DNA of 64,000 nucleotides from WTGA01 sp965231865. GTDB taxonomy: Bacteria > Pseudomonadota > Gammaproteobacteria > Arenicellales > Poriferihabitantaceae. The DNA lies in the NCBI GenBank assembly GCA_965231865.1, contig CBDDOJ010000001.1:992001-1056000 (forward strand), given 5' to 3'. The notes under the pieces were generated by a model. The model had not been told where the DNA came from and ran no database searches. It saw only the letters and a list, made by a program, of their open reading frames with translations. Positions 26,738 to 35,713 of the stretch are shown here, one piece after another. Positions within the stretch are counted from its first letter, which is position 1; every line of letters begins with the position of its first letter. The translations under genes and the position numbers were made by a program.

Positions 26738-27718
26738 ATGGTGGCTGTCTTTCCCAGTAACGGTGTCATTGAGCTAATACGTAGTGCGGCTGACAGAATT
26801 ATCATTGCTGCACCGTACATAAAGTCCCCAGTAATCAATCGACTCCTAAAAATTGTCCCCGATACTGTTTCAGAATGTGTTTGTATCACGCGGTGGTTGC
26901 CGGAAGATATTGCGTCTGGAGTTTGCGACCTAGAAATCTTCGATGATATTGCGAAGGTGAAGGGTGCGCGCCTCATGGTCCATCCGCACTTACATGCAAA
27001 ATATTATTCAAATGGACAACAATGCCTCGTCGGTTCAGCGAATCTCACCGCGCGTGGCCTCGGCTGGCATACCCCATCGAATATCGAACTACTCGTCACG
27101 TTGCCTGCCAATTCACCAGGATTATCCGGATGGGAAGAGATGTTATTAAGTTCGGCGATCGTAGCAACCGAACAGTTGCGTGACCAGATTCGGGCGCTGG
27201 CGGAGAAACTGAAGCAGATTGACACGTATCATCCTGCACCTGAAGTGGGAGATGCGGTTGTAGAGGACGAAGAAGAACTATGGATTCCCCAATTCCCGAC
27301 TCCTGATCGGCTCTGGGAAGTCTATCGCGGACGGGGTAAAGACAGGATAGTGAGTAGCGCATACGAAGCAGCGCAGGGAGATCTTGCCGTACTTTCCCCA
27401 CCGCTGGGGTTGCCGCAGGAACTGTTCGTAACTTATATGGCCAGCATACTTCGGCAAATGCCGTTGCTCACTGAAATTGATAAGTTAGCGGCAACTGGCC
27501 TGACGGATACTAAAGCACATGAATTTTTAACTTGTTATCTACATCTAGCTGATAAACATGATAACGAGCGGGTTTGGCATGTTATTAAGCAGTGGCTGGT
27601 TTTTTTCTTTCCAGACACGTACAGACTAGAGGCTAGTCAGGAAGTGTTGATCAAAGGACGACAGATTACACTAACCCAAGTTGGCACTTTTCCACCAGAA
27701 TCGGCTGATTTTCGCTGA
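26738..27718 (+). CDS. Phospholipase-D-family nuclease-like protein
   Basis: 326 residues. The PLD core is HPHLHAKYYSNGQQ followed by CLVGSANLTARGLG, with the HxK catalytic pair and the downstream Asn typical of PLD nucleases. The N-terminus (ELIRSAADRIIIAAPYIKSP) matches the start of the fold. Only one HxK motif is seen, so activity would need a dimer, as in BfiI or Nuc. The C-terminal half, with many aromatic residues (WHVIKQWLVFFFPDTYRLEA), is unrecognised. It is the last gene of the upstream operon, four bases after the GHKL gene. An IS element follows within 60 bases. Confidence 0.78.
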   Translation: MVAVFPSNGVIELIRSAADRIIIAAPYIKSPVINRLLKIVPDTVSECVCITRWLPEDIASGVCDLEIFDDIAKVKGARLMVHPHLHAKYYSNGQQCLVGSANLTARGLGWHTPSNIELLVTLPANSPGLSGWEEMLLSSAIVATEQLRDQIRALAEKLKQIDTYHPAPEVGDAVVEDEEELWIPQFPTPDRLWEVYRGRGKDRIVSSAYEAAQGDLAVLSPPLGLPQELFVTYMASILRQMPLLTEIDKLAATGLTDTKAHEFLTCYLHLADKHDNERVWHVIKQWLVFFFPDTYRLEASQEVLIKGRQITLTQVGTFPPESADFR

Positions 27719-27777
27719 TTTTCGCACTTTCTGATTATTTTTCGGTTATATATCAATAGGTTGTAATTTCTGATCTG

Positions 27778-29872
27778 TTGTAGGGCCATAGGCACTGCAT
27801 AAATTATTCACATCTTCCCCTCCCTCCAGTATAATCGGGATACCAAAACCATCCATGGTCCGCATCCTGCCCGATTCATGCACTTCAAACGAACCAAAAC
27901 CTATACCGACACCCACGGAAACCCCCAGTACAGTGTCCGGCTGGTCAAAAACCAGCGCATCGGCGGTAAGGTCAAACAGACCACCATGGCGAACCTCGGA
28001 ACCAAATGGGACGTGCCCCAGACTCTGTGGGGTCCTGTCGCCCAGAGGGTGGAAGAGCTCATGGTTGGTCAGGACCCCCTGGTGCCCTGTGAAGCGGAGG
28101 TCGAACAGGCTGCCGAAGAAGTGGTGAAACTGTTGCGCTCCCGGGGCATCCAGACCGCTACCCCCGGTCCCTCCGTGGCCACGGTGGACCTCAATACCAT
28201 GGAACATCGTGACCCGCGATTCGTCGGGGGAGAACGGTTGTGCCTCCACGCATGGGAAGAACTCCGACTGAGAGAGTGTCTGCAGAATCTGGGCTTTACT
28301 GCCCGGGATACCCGGATTTCCCTGGCATTATTGACCGCCAAGATGCTGCATCCCGGCAGTGAACGGGAGACCAGCCGATGGTTGAAAGACGACAGTGCCA
28401 CCGCGGAAATCCTCGGTCTGGACAGGGATTCCCGGGCACTGTCCCGCAAGACCCTGTATCGGATCGGCGATAAGTTGTGGAAACATCAAGAAGCCCTGCA
28501 AAGGGCGCTGTTTGAGCGGGAGCGCATATTGCTGGATATTCCCAATACCATTGTGTTTTATGATTTGTCCAATACGTACTACACCGGAACACAGAAAAAA
28601 CAGGATACACCGGACAATCCGGACTCTGCACAGAAGTCGCTGCTGCAGTTCGGTCGATCCAAGCAACGAAGGAATGACTGTCCCTTGATCACCCTTGGGC
28701 TGATGCTGGATGAGGCCGGGTTTCCCCGGGGTTGTGAGTTCCTGCCCGGCAATGTAACGGAAGTCGACACCCTGAAAGACGCCCTGGGCCGGTTTGAGGC
28801 CCAGGGACACGGTACCGAAGGGGACAAGCCCACGGTGATCATGGATGCCGGGATCAGTGCCCAGGAGAATCTCGACTGGCTCACGGAACGGGGATATCCC
28901 TGGCTTTGCGTGGCCAAGGGGTGCAAGCCGTCCCAGGCCCCGGACGGGGACCCGGAGCTCACCATCACCACTCAGGCCAATCACACGGTGCGGATCTGGA
29001 AACTGGACACCGATGCCGATGAAACCCGGTTGTATGTGATGAGTGAAGGCCGACAGCAGACGGCCCGGTCCATCCGGGACCGGCAGGTGGAAAAGTTTGA
29101 GGATGGACTCCAACGGTTGCACGACAACCTGTCTGTGCCCCGGCGGATGAAAAAGTATGAACGGATCGTGGAAGCTGTTGGTCGTCTCAAGGAACGTCAT
29201 TCGGGGATTGCCCAGCACTATACGGTTCAGGTTCAACGGGGAGAAGGCACCCAGGCCAAGGCGGTGAAATTCACCCGCAAGGCCAGTTTTGATGAGACCG
29301 ATGAGATGCTCGGAGCCTGTATTCTGCGGACCAGCCACACCGACTGGGACCTGGAGACGGTTCTGCGGACCTACCATCGGCTGGTGGACATCGAAGCCGT
29401 GTTCCGGGAATTGAAGGGGGAGTTAGGATTGCGTCCGATCTGGCATACCCGGGAAGACCGTATTCAGGCACACCTTTTTCTTGCGGTGCTGGCCTATCAT
29501 GCGGTGCAGCTGATCCGCACCCGGCTGCGGGGAGCGGGGACCTCTCTACGCTGGCAGAGTATTCGTCGGGTACTGCGCACCTGGATACGTGTTACCACCA
29601 CGCTCCAGACCGTTCAGGGGAAGCAGATTGTCATCCGTCAGGACGTCCATCCCAGTGTCGAACAGACCGGGATCGTCAAGGCAGCCGGGGTGAAACCTGG
29701 TCTGCATCGGGTTCGCATGAGGCAGCCTGTGTAGGCAATCCATGCAAGTATTCCGTCATCAAGGCGGGAATACGGCTCCACAGAATTCAACAGAAATGTG
29801 GGGGGTAGTTCTCTTGCGTCTGAATTATATCACCTATAATCAAGCACTTATAGAGTCCCCATGGCCCTACAA
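27778..29872 (+). mobile_element. IS1634-family insertion sequence
   Basis: Terminal inverted repeats TTGTAGGGCCAT occur at 27778-27789 and, inverted, at 29861-29872, with a few more matches inside. Between them lies one long transposase gene. No convincing target-site duplication flanks these ends, so the exact ends may be off by a few bases or the flanks have changed. The element is GC-richer than the island around it and separates the restriction operon from the ssp modification genes. Confidence 0.85.
27878..29734 (+). CDS. IS1634-family DDE transposase
   Basis: 618 residues. It starts MHFKRTKTYTDTHGNPQYSV, typical of this family. The DDE core is suggested by VFYDLSNTYYTGTQ (first Asp), KPTVIMDAGISAQENL (second Asp) and the late VDIEAVFRELKGELGLRPIW with the catalytic Glu and the family R-P-I-W end. 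FLAVLAYHAVQLIRTRL closes the RNase-H-like region. The gene looks intact and fills the element. Confidence 0.9.
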   Translation: MHFKRTKTYTDTHGNPQYSVRLVKNQRIGGKVKQTTMANLGTKWDVPQTLWGPVAQRVEELMVGQDPLVPCEAEVEQAAEEVVKLLRSRGIQTATPGPSVATVDLNTMEHRDPRFVGGERLCLHAWEELRLRECLQNLGFTARDTRISLALLTAKMLHPGSERETSRWLKDDSATAEILGLDRDSRALSRKTLYRIGDKLWKHQEALQRALFERERILLDIPNTIVFYDLSNTYYTGTQKKQDTPDNPDSAQKSLLQFGRSKQRRNDCPLITLGLMLDEAGFPRGCEFLPGNVTEVDTLKDALGRFEAQGHGTEGDKPTVIMDAGISAQENLDWLTERGYPWLCVAKGCKPSQAPDGDPELTITTQANHTVRIWKLDTDADETRLYVMSEGRQQTARSIRDRQVEKFEDGLQRLHDNLSVPRRMKKYERIVEAVGRLKERHSGIAQHYTVQVQRGEGTQAKAVKFTRKASFDETDEMLGACILRTSHTDWDLETVLRTYHRLVDIEAVFRELKGELGLRPIWHTREDRIQAHLFLAVLAYHAVQLIRTRLRGAGTSLRWQSIRRVLRTWIRVTTTLQTVQGKQIVIRQDVHPSVEQTGIVKAAGVKPGLHRVRMRQPV

Positions 29873-30104
29873 GTGCCATCTATGGCTAAGTTAATATAGC
29901 TTTCGTTTGAGACGGATTTATGGACCCACCTCCACTCCAAATGCTAAGTTGTCTGCCAGAAATGGCTTAACCATGCGGTTTTCCCGGCATTTTTACTAAT
30001 GGGATGGTCCGTCCCCACCTTCGGTCGCGACACAAGTCCTATGAGATTGAACGCCATGAAACAGACCATCCCATTAACTTGGAGTAAGCAAACCAAGTTC
30101 GTTA
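29873..30104. other. Gap between the IS and sspA
   Basis: No gene recognised. It begins with GTGCCATCTATGGC directly at the IS end; the reverse of its core (CCATAGATGGCA) recurs at 51396-51407 and, with one base changed before it, near 52986. It also holds a 65-base sequence shared with the 51-kb region and a 15-base inverted repeat (29998-30012 with 30061-30075, one mismatch). It looks like debris of an older mobile element. Confidence 0.5.
30004..30068 (+). repeat. 65-base repeat, copy 1
   Basis: This stretch matches 51335-51399 in reverse orientation at about 59 of 65 positions, counted by eye. It includes the identical run ATGAGATTGAACGCCATGAA. The shared piece looks like the end or upstream region of an unidentified mobile element. 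Confidence 0.8.
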
Positions 30105-31280
30105 TTATGCAGATAGGTGTAGGGAAAAAGATTCCAGGGTTTGCAGAACCAGTGTTGCAGCCTTGTCAATGTCTTGTTCGGTGGTGAATCGCCCGAAGCT
30201 GAATCTTATAGAGCCATCACTATCTTCTGTCGAAAGACCCAGGGCTTGCAGTACATGTGATGGCTCGGACAGACCCGAAGTACACGCAGCCCCTGTGGAT
30301 GCAGCAAGCTTTGGTTGCAAGGAACTGAGAATACTGTGAGCATCGTATCCGTGGAAACACAGATTGGCATTGCCAGGATGTCGGTGGTTGGTGTCCGGGC
30401 CATTCACCGTAACCAGCGCTCCTGCATCCAGTAAGAGATGAATGAACCGATCACGTTGACAAGCAATTCTTGAGCGATCCAAAGCGGATTTACTGCTTGC
30501 CATTATATCAGCGGCGGCACCCAAGCCAACACAAAGAGGCAATGGCAAAGTACCTGATCGCAACCCGTTCTGTTGTCCCCCGCCATAGATAATAGGCTCA
30601 ACACGGTCCTGCAGGTCACGACGGATATACAGTGCACCAATACCCTGCGGCCCATAGAACTTGTGCCCAGAGAGACTGATCATTGCTGCAGACTTGGCGA
30701 GATCACTTAGATCCATTGCGCAGGGTGCCTGCGCCGCATCGCAGTGCAAGGGGATGTCGTATGGGGCTAATATCTCCGAGATACGCAGTATATCCTGAAT
30801 AGATCCGACTTCGTTGTTTACCGCCATGATGGAAACCAACAGGACATCGTCATTGAGTGAAGCTTGGAGTACATCCAAATTAATCATTCCGTCTTGGTTG
30901 ACAGAGACTGCTTCAACGGTAAACCCAGACTGAATGGAGAGAGCCCGAGCTGCCGCCAGAACACATTTATGTTCGACCGCACTGACAATTATTCGATTAC
31001 GACCCGCAGGCATACGGCGGGCAAGACCGAACAAAGCAAGGTTATTGGCTTCGGTAGCACCGGAGGTGAAGATAATTTCATCTTCATCAGCACCGATGAG
31101 AGAGGCTACGGAAGCACGAGCCTCCTGCACGGCCTTATCAGCCTGCCACCCCGTGATATGATCGGTGGAATGTGGATTACCGAAGGATTCATTCCAGAAT
31201 GGTTCCATGCATTCCCGCACATGCGGGTCAAGTGGCGTTGTAGCCTGATAGTCCGCGTAGATCGTTCCTGTCCTGTTCAT
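30105..31280 (-). CDS. sspA: Cysteine desulfurase, SspA/DndA-type
   Basis: PLP enzyme that takes sulfur from cysteine and holds it as a persulfide for DNA thiolation. 391 residues from the ATG at 31280, which follows AGGAAAGAGG; longer starts upstream lack such a site. Conserved parts: YADYQATTPLDP, TSGATEANNLAL, the PLP-Asp/His region LHCDAAQAPCAMDLSDLAKS, the PLP-lysine site SLSGHKFYGPQGIGAL and the persulfide cysteine in STGAACTSGLSEPSHVL. It is divergent from sspB across 96 bases, an arrangement reported for ssp loci. By sequence alone a housekeeping IscS-type role cannot be excluded, but there are no iscU or fdx neighbours. Confidence 0.88.
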   Translation of the reverse strand: MNRTGTIYADYQATTPLDPHVRECMEPFWNESFGNPHSTDHITGWQADKAVQEARASVASLIGADEDEIIFTSGATEANNLALFGLARRMPAGRNRIIVSAVEHKCVLAAARALSIQSGFTVEAVSVNQDGMINLDVLQASLNDDVLLVSIMAVNNEVGSIQDILRISEILAPYDIPLHCDAAQAPCAMDLSDLAKSAAMISLSGHKFYGPQGIGALYIRRDLQDRVEPIIYGGGQQNGLRSGTLPLPLCVGLGAAADIMASSKSALDRSRIACQRDRFIHLLLDAGALVTVNGPDTNHRHPGNANLCFHGYDAHSILSSLQPKLAASTGAACTSGLSEPSHVLQALGLSTEDSDGSIRFSFGRFTTEQDIDKAATLVLQTLESFSLHLSA

Positions 31281-31376
31281 AAAAACCTCTTTCCTGGACG
31301 CAACCGCCAGTAATGTCTTGACCATACCGGATATTCTTGATAGTGTCGAGCGGAGCATTCCATTTAGGCCGAAGTC
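31281..31376. promoter_or_regulatory. Divergent promoter region sspA / sspB
   Basis: The 96 bases between the two divergent start codons must carry both promoters. A shared control site would balance desulfurase and nickase production. I could not pick a confident -35/-10 pair or operator. Confidence 0.4.
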
Positions 31377-32324
31377 ATGACACGTAGTCGGTTGTATGAA
31401 GAAGATTATAGGTTAAGGCTTTCTGGCCACGAAACATTTCCCTTACGTTACGGGTGGCTCAAAAAGGCATTCGATGCGGTTTCCGAGGCAGAACATGCCG
31501 GAAGCGAGAGATCTGTCTTTCTTGCCGAAGATGCAATTGCCCGATTTGGCGTTGGTCGGAACATGGTCGGATCGATACGACATTGGGCAACGGCTGCAGA
31601 GATAATATCCAAGGACGGTCGTGAGACTACACAGCTTGGTAAGTCTCTATTTCGAGAAGGCGGTCGTGACCCATACATGGAAGATCCAACGACGGCATGG
31701 ATTATACATTGGATAATCAGTAGCAATCCAAACAATACAACATGGTTCTGGGCATTCAACCACTATGCATCCCCAACTTTCTACCGCGACACTCTTGTCC
31801 GAGGGATCGAAAAATTGGCGAAGGGCCATCCGAAATCCCGAGCTTCGATCTCGACAATCAAAAGCGATGTTGCCTGCTTTGTGCGGACCTATGTTTCACA
31901 ATCCCTCTCGGAAAAGACAGGCTATGAAGAGTCTTTGGAATCTCCTTTGACAGAACTCGGGCTGATCCAATCTACCGGCAAACGAGACGGTTTTCGATTC
32001 GTGAGAGGACGCAAACCGACACTCGGTGCAGGAATAGTAGCATACGCAGTGTATGGATTCTGGCCAGACCATTCCACCGCACGGTCTCTTTCCTTTGAAG
32101 CCCTTGCGCATGAACCAGGCTCGCCGGGCCGCGTTTTCGTTCTTGATGAAAACTCACTTGCAGACCTTCTGCTGGAGATCGAAACCGTAAGCGGTGGAGC
32201 GTACCGATGGTCTGAAACTGCCGGGCTGAAACAGTTGATACGGGAACACGACATTACCGAAGACCAAGCGTTCAAGTTTATTGAGCACGATTACGAGCAT
32301 AGATTACGTAGGAACGCCGCCTGA
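31377..32324 (+). CDS. sspB: SspB-like DUF4007 protein (DNA phosphorothioation nickase)
   Basis: 315 residues with the DUF4007 pattern: LSGHETFPLRYGWLKKAFDA near the start, then FGVGRNMVGSIRHWATAAEI, PTTAWIIHWIISSN and, near the end, GGAYRWSETAGLKQLIREHD. DUF4007 proteins are the SspB component of single-strand phosphorothioation systems, where SspB nicks DNA before sulfur is inserted. The stop overlaps the start of sspC, and the order sspB-sspC-sspD with divergent sspA matches known ssp loci. The nickase role is inferred from family and context. Confidence 0.83.
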   Translation: MTRSRLYEEDYRLRLSGHETFPLRYGWLKKAFDAVSEAEHAGSERSVFLAEDAIARFGVGRNMVGSIRHWATAAEIISKDGRETTQLGKSLFREGGRDPYMEDPTTAWIIHWIISSNPNNTTWFWAFNHYASPTFYRDTLVRGIEKLAKGHPKSRASISTIKSDVACFVRTYVSQSLSEKTGYEESLESPLTELGLIQSTGKRDGFRFVRGRKPTLGAGIVAYAVYGFWPDHSTARSLSFEALAHEPGSPGRVFVLDENSLADLLLEIETVSGGAYRWSETAGLKQLIREHDITEDQAFKFIEHDYEHRLRRNAA

Positions 32325-35300
32325 TGGTGCTCGCAGACAGGGTCAACGTAGCACGGCGTTATCAGCGCGCTATTCGAATTGACACAGATTTTGGTGACCC
32401 GTCGGCATTGGAGGGCTTCATCTGCCCACCATCCTCGGCTGATGTTCTTGAGGTTATGGCACGTCATGTTCTGGAAACTGGCCAGGGTGCTTTTACCTGG
32501 ACCGGTCCTTATGGTGGTGGCAAATCAAGCCTTGCCGTTGTTTTCGGCGCGATGCTCAACGGTAGTCAGGAGTTGCGTAATGAGGCGGCAACGCTTCTCG
32601 GAGAGAAAACTGCTCCCCTCCTGCTGAAAGCTTTTCCCCCCCGAACCCGTGGTTGGAATGTACTGCCTATATCCGGCCGTCGAGATCAACCGATCAACGT
32701 GATTGGAGAAGCGATTGAATCCGCTAGATTGTTGAAGAGAAACAATATACCAACGATCTGGTCTGAGCAGAGTCTTCTGAAAACATTAGAAGAAATAGCA
32801 GCGCGTAACCCGCGGGCTAAAGGAGGCCTTGCGATATTCATTGACGAATTGGGGAAATTTCTTGAGAGCGCAGCTCGCGATGGAACCGACATTCATTTTT
32901 TTCAGCAACTTGCTGAACTCGCATCACGAAGTGGCGGGCGACTGCTTGTCATCGGCATACTACACCAGGCCTTTGAAGAATACGTACCTCGCCTATCGCG
33001 TGAGATGCGAGATGAGTGGTCCAAGGTCCAGGGCAGATTCGTCGATCTGATAATTAATGTTGATCCCCAGGAACAGATCAACCTATTATCACAAGCGGTT
33101 GAAAGCGACTACCAACCTGTTCCAACTGCAACGTTGGCAGAGCAAGTCGCGCAACTCGTTGTGAAGAAAGACTCCCCGCAACTTGCAACGACACTGGAAG
33201 GTTGTTGGCCTTTGCATCCGGTAACTGCATGTCTCCTCGGTCCTCTGTCTCGCCGGCGTTTCGGCCAAAATCAGCGAAGTCTGTTCGGATTTCTGAATTC
33301 GGCAGAGCCTAACGGGTTTCGTGATTTCCTTCGCCATACGACTGAAACCGACCTCTATACTCCTGATCGGTTGTGGGACTATCTGAACATCAATCTGGAG
33401 CCGTCGATACTGGCCTCTCCGGACGGCCACCGCTGGGCACTGGCTACAGATGCGCTGGGAAGATGTGAAGCCTCAGGAGGCACCGAGTTACATCTGCGCT
33501 TGCTAAAAATAATCACTTTGGCAGACCTCCTCAAAGAGCGCTCTCATCTCCCCGCAAGTCATACCCTGCTGGAAATTTCACTCACAGAGTATACCCCGCA
33601 AGAGATCTGTGAATCATTGGATGATTTGCGTGCCTGGTCTTTAATTATTTTTCGGAAATTTTCCAATACCTGGTCAATATTTGAGGGAAGTGATTTCGAC
33701 ATTGATCAAGCGGTGGCACAAACCATTGAGGATGGCGGGGAAACAGAACCACAAACGTTGGAGAGGTTTGCGAATCTCCAACCCGTGGCGGCGAAACGTC
33801 ACTACCACGAAACTGGAGCATTGCGCTGGTTTGATGCGAGTGTGGTGCCATTAGCAGAGATAGAATGGTTCGTTACTAATTACAAACCACGCCATGGCGC
33901 AGTTGGATGCTTTATGCTTGCAGTCCCCATGCAAGGTGAATCACAAAGCAGGGCAACAGAGCTTTGTCAAGAGGCAACCAAAGTCGATAGAGAGCAGGAT
34001 ATCGTTATCGGCCTGTCCCCAAGTGTATGGCGTATTCCCGAGTCGGTAGTTGAGCTTTCTGCGCTGGAGCGTGTACGTGAAGAGAGCCCAGAATTACAGG
34101 GCGACCGGGTGGCACGTACCGAGGTGTCTGCCCGCATTGCGGCAGTCAAAGAACAACTTGAAAGTGACCTTGCGAGAGCACTCGATACCGCTTCCTGGTA
34201 TCGTAAGGGCGAGAAACCTACAGTACTGTCACGCGCAGAACTGAACGGACTGGCTTCCCGTCTTGCTGACGAACAATTTAACCATGCTCCGGTGCTCCAC
34301 AACGAACTTCTGGGTAGGATAAAACCGTCAAGCAGTGCCGTTGCAGCCCGCAATGCTCTGCTTCGGCGTATGGTTCATAACGAGCGAGAACCAAAATTAG
34401 GGATCAAGGGTTACCCGGCAGCAGGTGGATTGTATTTTTCTCTATTGAAGGAGACCGGGCTGCACCATGAAACGGCAGAGGGCTGGCGCTTTGTCAACCC
34501 CGAAGCGAAGGTGTCGGACACCAGCAATCTGGCACCATTGTGGAAAGCAGGGCGGAAATGGTTGATTATTAATTCCGGCCGCATAATCCCAATTTCAGAC
34601 CTATACGACCTTTGGCGGAAAGCTCCGTTTGGCATCAAGGACGGCCTACTGCCGTTACTCTCTGTGGCATTCATACTGTCGGAGCAAGGGGCGCTTGCTT
34701 TCTATCGTCAGGGTGTTTTCAGGGCCGAGTTGTCCGACCTTGATATCGACTACCTCATAAAAAACCCGGATGACATACAGGTCCGATGGATGTATTTAAC
34801 GGAGGTCTCCCGGCACCTTCTATCCGAACTAGTCAACGTGGTGAATGAGTTCAATGTAGGAAACGAACCTCGCTGCCACGAACCGATAGATGTGGCACGG
34901 AGTCTGGTCGCAATCTATGATCGTTTGCCACCATGGGTTGGTCGAACTCAACGGCTTTCGCGTAATGCAGTTCGTATTCGGGAATTGTTCAAACATGCAA
35001 AAGACCCCAACAAACTGATTTTCGACGATATGCCAAACCTGCTACCCGATATAGACCACAGCAGTGAAAGCGAGACCGCCCCCCGGATCGCATCCCTGGT
35101 TCGTGAAGGGCTTTTGGAACTGCGGGATTCCTATCCATCCATGCTTGCCCGTCTGCAGGAAATTCTTCTGGCAGAACTTCAGGTAGCAACCTCGGCTCCA
35201 GGAATGCTAAAAGATTTGCGCGGCCGGGCAAATAATATCCGCGAGTTGGGCGGAGACCACCGCCAAGAAGCATTTATTATGCGTCTGGCACAGTTTGAGG

Positions 35301-35713
35301 GCAGTATTTCAGACATGGAAGGGCTTGCGGGCATGGCAGCAAGTAAACCTGTGCACAGTTGGGTTGATCCCGATGTAGACAAAGCAACCGTCGAGCTTGC
35401 AGCCATGGCACAACGCTTCGTACGAACAGAGGCATTTGCGCATGTCAAAGGGAGAGATGACAAACGTCATTCCATAGCAGTGGTTGTCGGTCAAGAGGGA
35501 AATTCAGCTCCGGTATATGACGAATTCCAGGTTTCCGACGGAGACCGAGATACGATAGATAAATTGTCGGATACGATCACTAAAGTATTGCATAACAGTG
35601 GAGAAGAACAGCGAAACATCATTCTTGCAGCCCTCGCTGAAGTAAGTATTCGCTATCTGAAGACTGACAAAAAATTGGTTCCCCATTCACGCAATAAACG
35701 TAAAGTATCATGA
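32324..35713 (+). CDS. sspC: SspC-like large ATPase
   Basis: 1,129 residues. An N-terminal P-loop ATPase: Walker A WTGPYGGGKSSLAVVFGAML near residue 60 and Walker B GGLAIFIDELGKFLESA near residue 168, followed by LLVIGILHQAFEEYVPRLSR. The long remainder is mostly helical and unrecognised. Its place between a DUF4007 gene and a PAPS-reductase-like gene, with overlapping ends on both sides (one base with sspB, four with sspD), identifies it as the SspC ATPase. It would supply energy or DNA handling for phosphorothioation. BrxC/PglY-like ATPases are distant look-alikes, but no BREX genes are present. Confidence 0.8.
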   Translation: MVLADRVNVARRYQRAIRIDTDFGDPSALEGFICPPSSADVLEVMARHVLETGQGAFTWTGPYGGGKSSLAVVFGAMLNGSQELRNEAATLLGEKTAPLLLKAFPPRTRGWNVLPISGRRDQPINVIGEAIESARLLKRNNIPTIWSEQSLLKTLEEIAARNPRAKGGLAIFIDELGKFLESAARDGTDIHFFQQLAELASRSGGRLLVIGILHQAFEEYVPRLSREMRDEWSKVQGRFVDLIINVDPQEQINLLSQAVESDYQPVPTATLAEQVAQLVVKKDSPQLATTLEGCWPLHPVTACLLGPLSRRRFGQNQRSLFGFLNSAEPNGFRDFLRHTTETDLYTPDRLWDYLNINLEPSILASPDGHRWALATDALGRCEASGGTELHLRLLKIITLADLLKERSHLPASHTLLEISLTEYTPQEICESLDDLRAWSLIIFRKFSNTWSIFEGSDFDIDQAVAQTIEDGGETEPQTLERFANLQPVAAKRHYHETGALRWFDASVVPLAEIEWFVTNYKPRHGAVGCFMLAVPMQGESQSRATELCQEATKVDREQDIVIGLSPSVWRIPESVVELSALERVREESPELQGDRVARTEVSARIAAVKEQLESDLARALDTASWYRKGEKPTVLSRAELNGLASRLADEQFNHAPVLHNELLGRIKPSSSAVAARNALLRRMVHNEREPKLGIKGYPAAGGLYFSLLKETGLHHETAEGWRFVNPEAKVSDTSNLAPLWKAGRKWLIINSGRIIPISDLYDLWRKAPFGIKDGLLPLLSVAFILSEQGALAFYRQGVFRAELSDLDIDYLIKNPDDIQVRWMYLTEVSRHLLSELVNVVNEFNVGNEPRCHEPIDVARSLVAIYDRLPPWVGRTQRLSRNAVRIRELFKHAKDPNKLIFDDMPNLLPDIDHSSESETAPRIASLVREGLLELRDSYPSMLARLQEILLAELQVATSAPGMLKDLRGRANNIRELGGDHRQEAFIMRLAQFEGSISDMEGLAGMAASKPVHSWVDPDVDKATVELAAMAQRFVRTEAFAHVKGRDDKRHSIAVVVGQEGNSAPVYDEFQVSDGDRDTIDKLSDTITKVLHNSGEEQRNIILAALAEVSIRYLKTDKKLVPHSRNKRKVS

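Noticed and set aside
27719..27750. Short tandem GCTGATTTTC copies after the PLD gene as a CRISPR or terminator
   Set aside because: Only two copies, no spacers and no stem-loop with T-run.
28328..29377. 349-residue frame opposite the IS1634 transposase
   Set aside because: Shadow of the transposase; no recognised domain.
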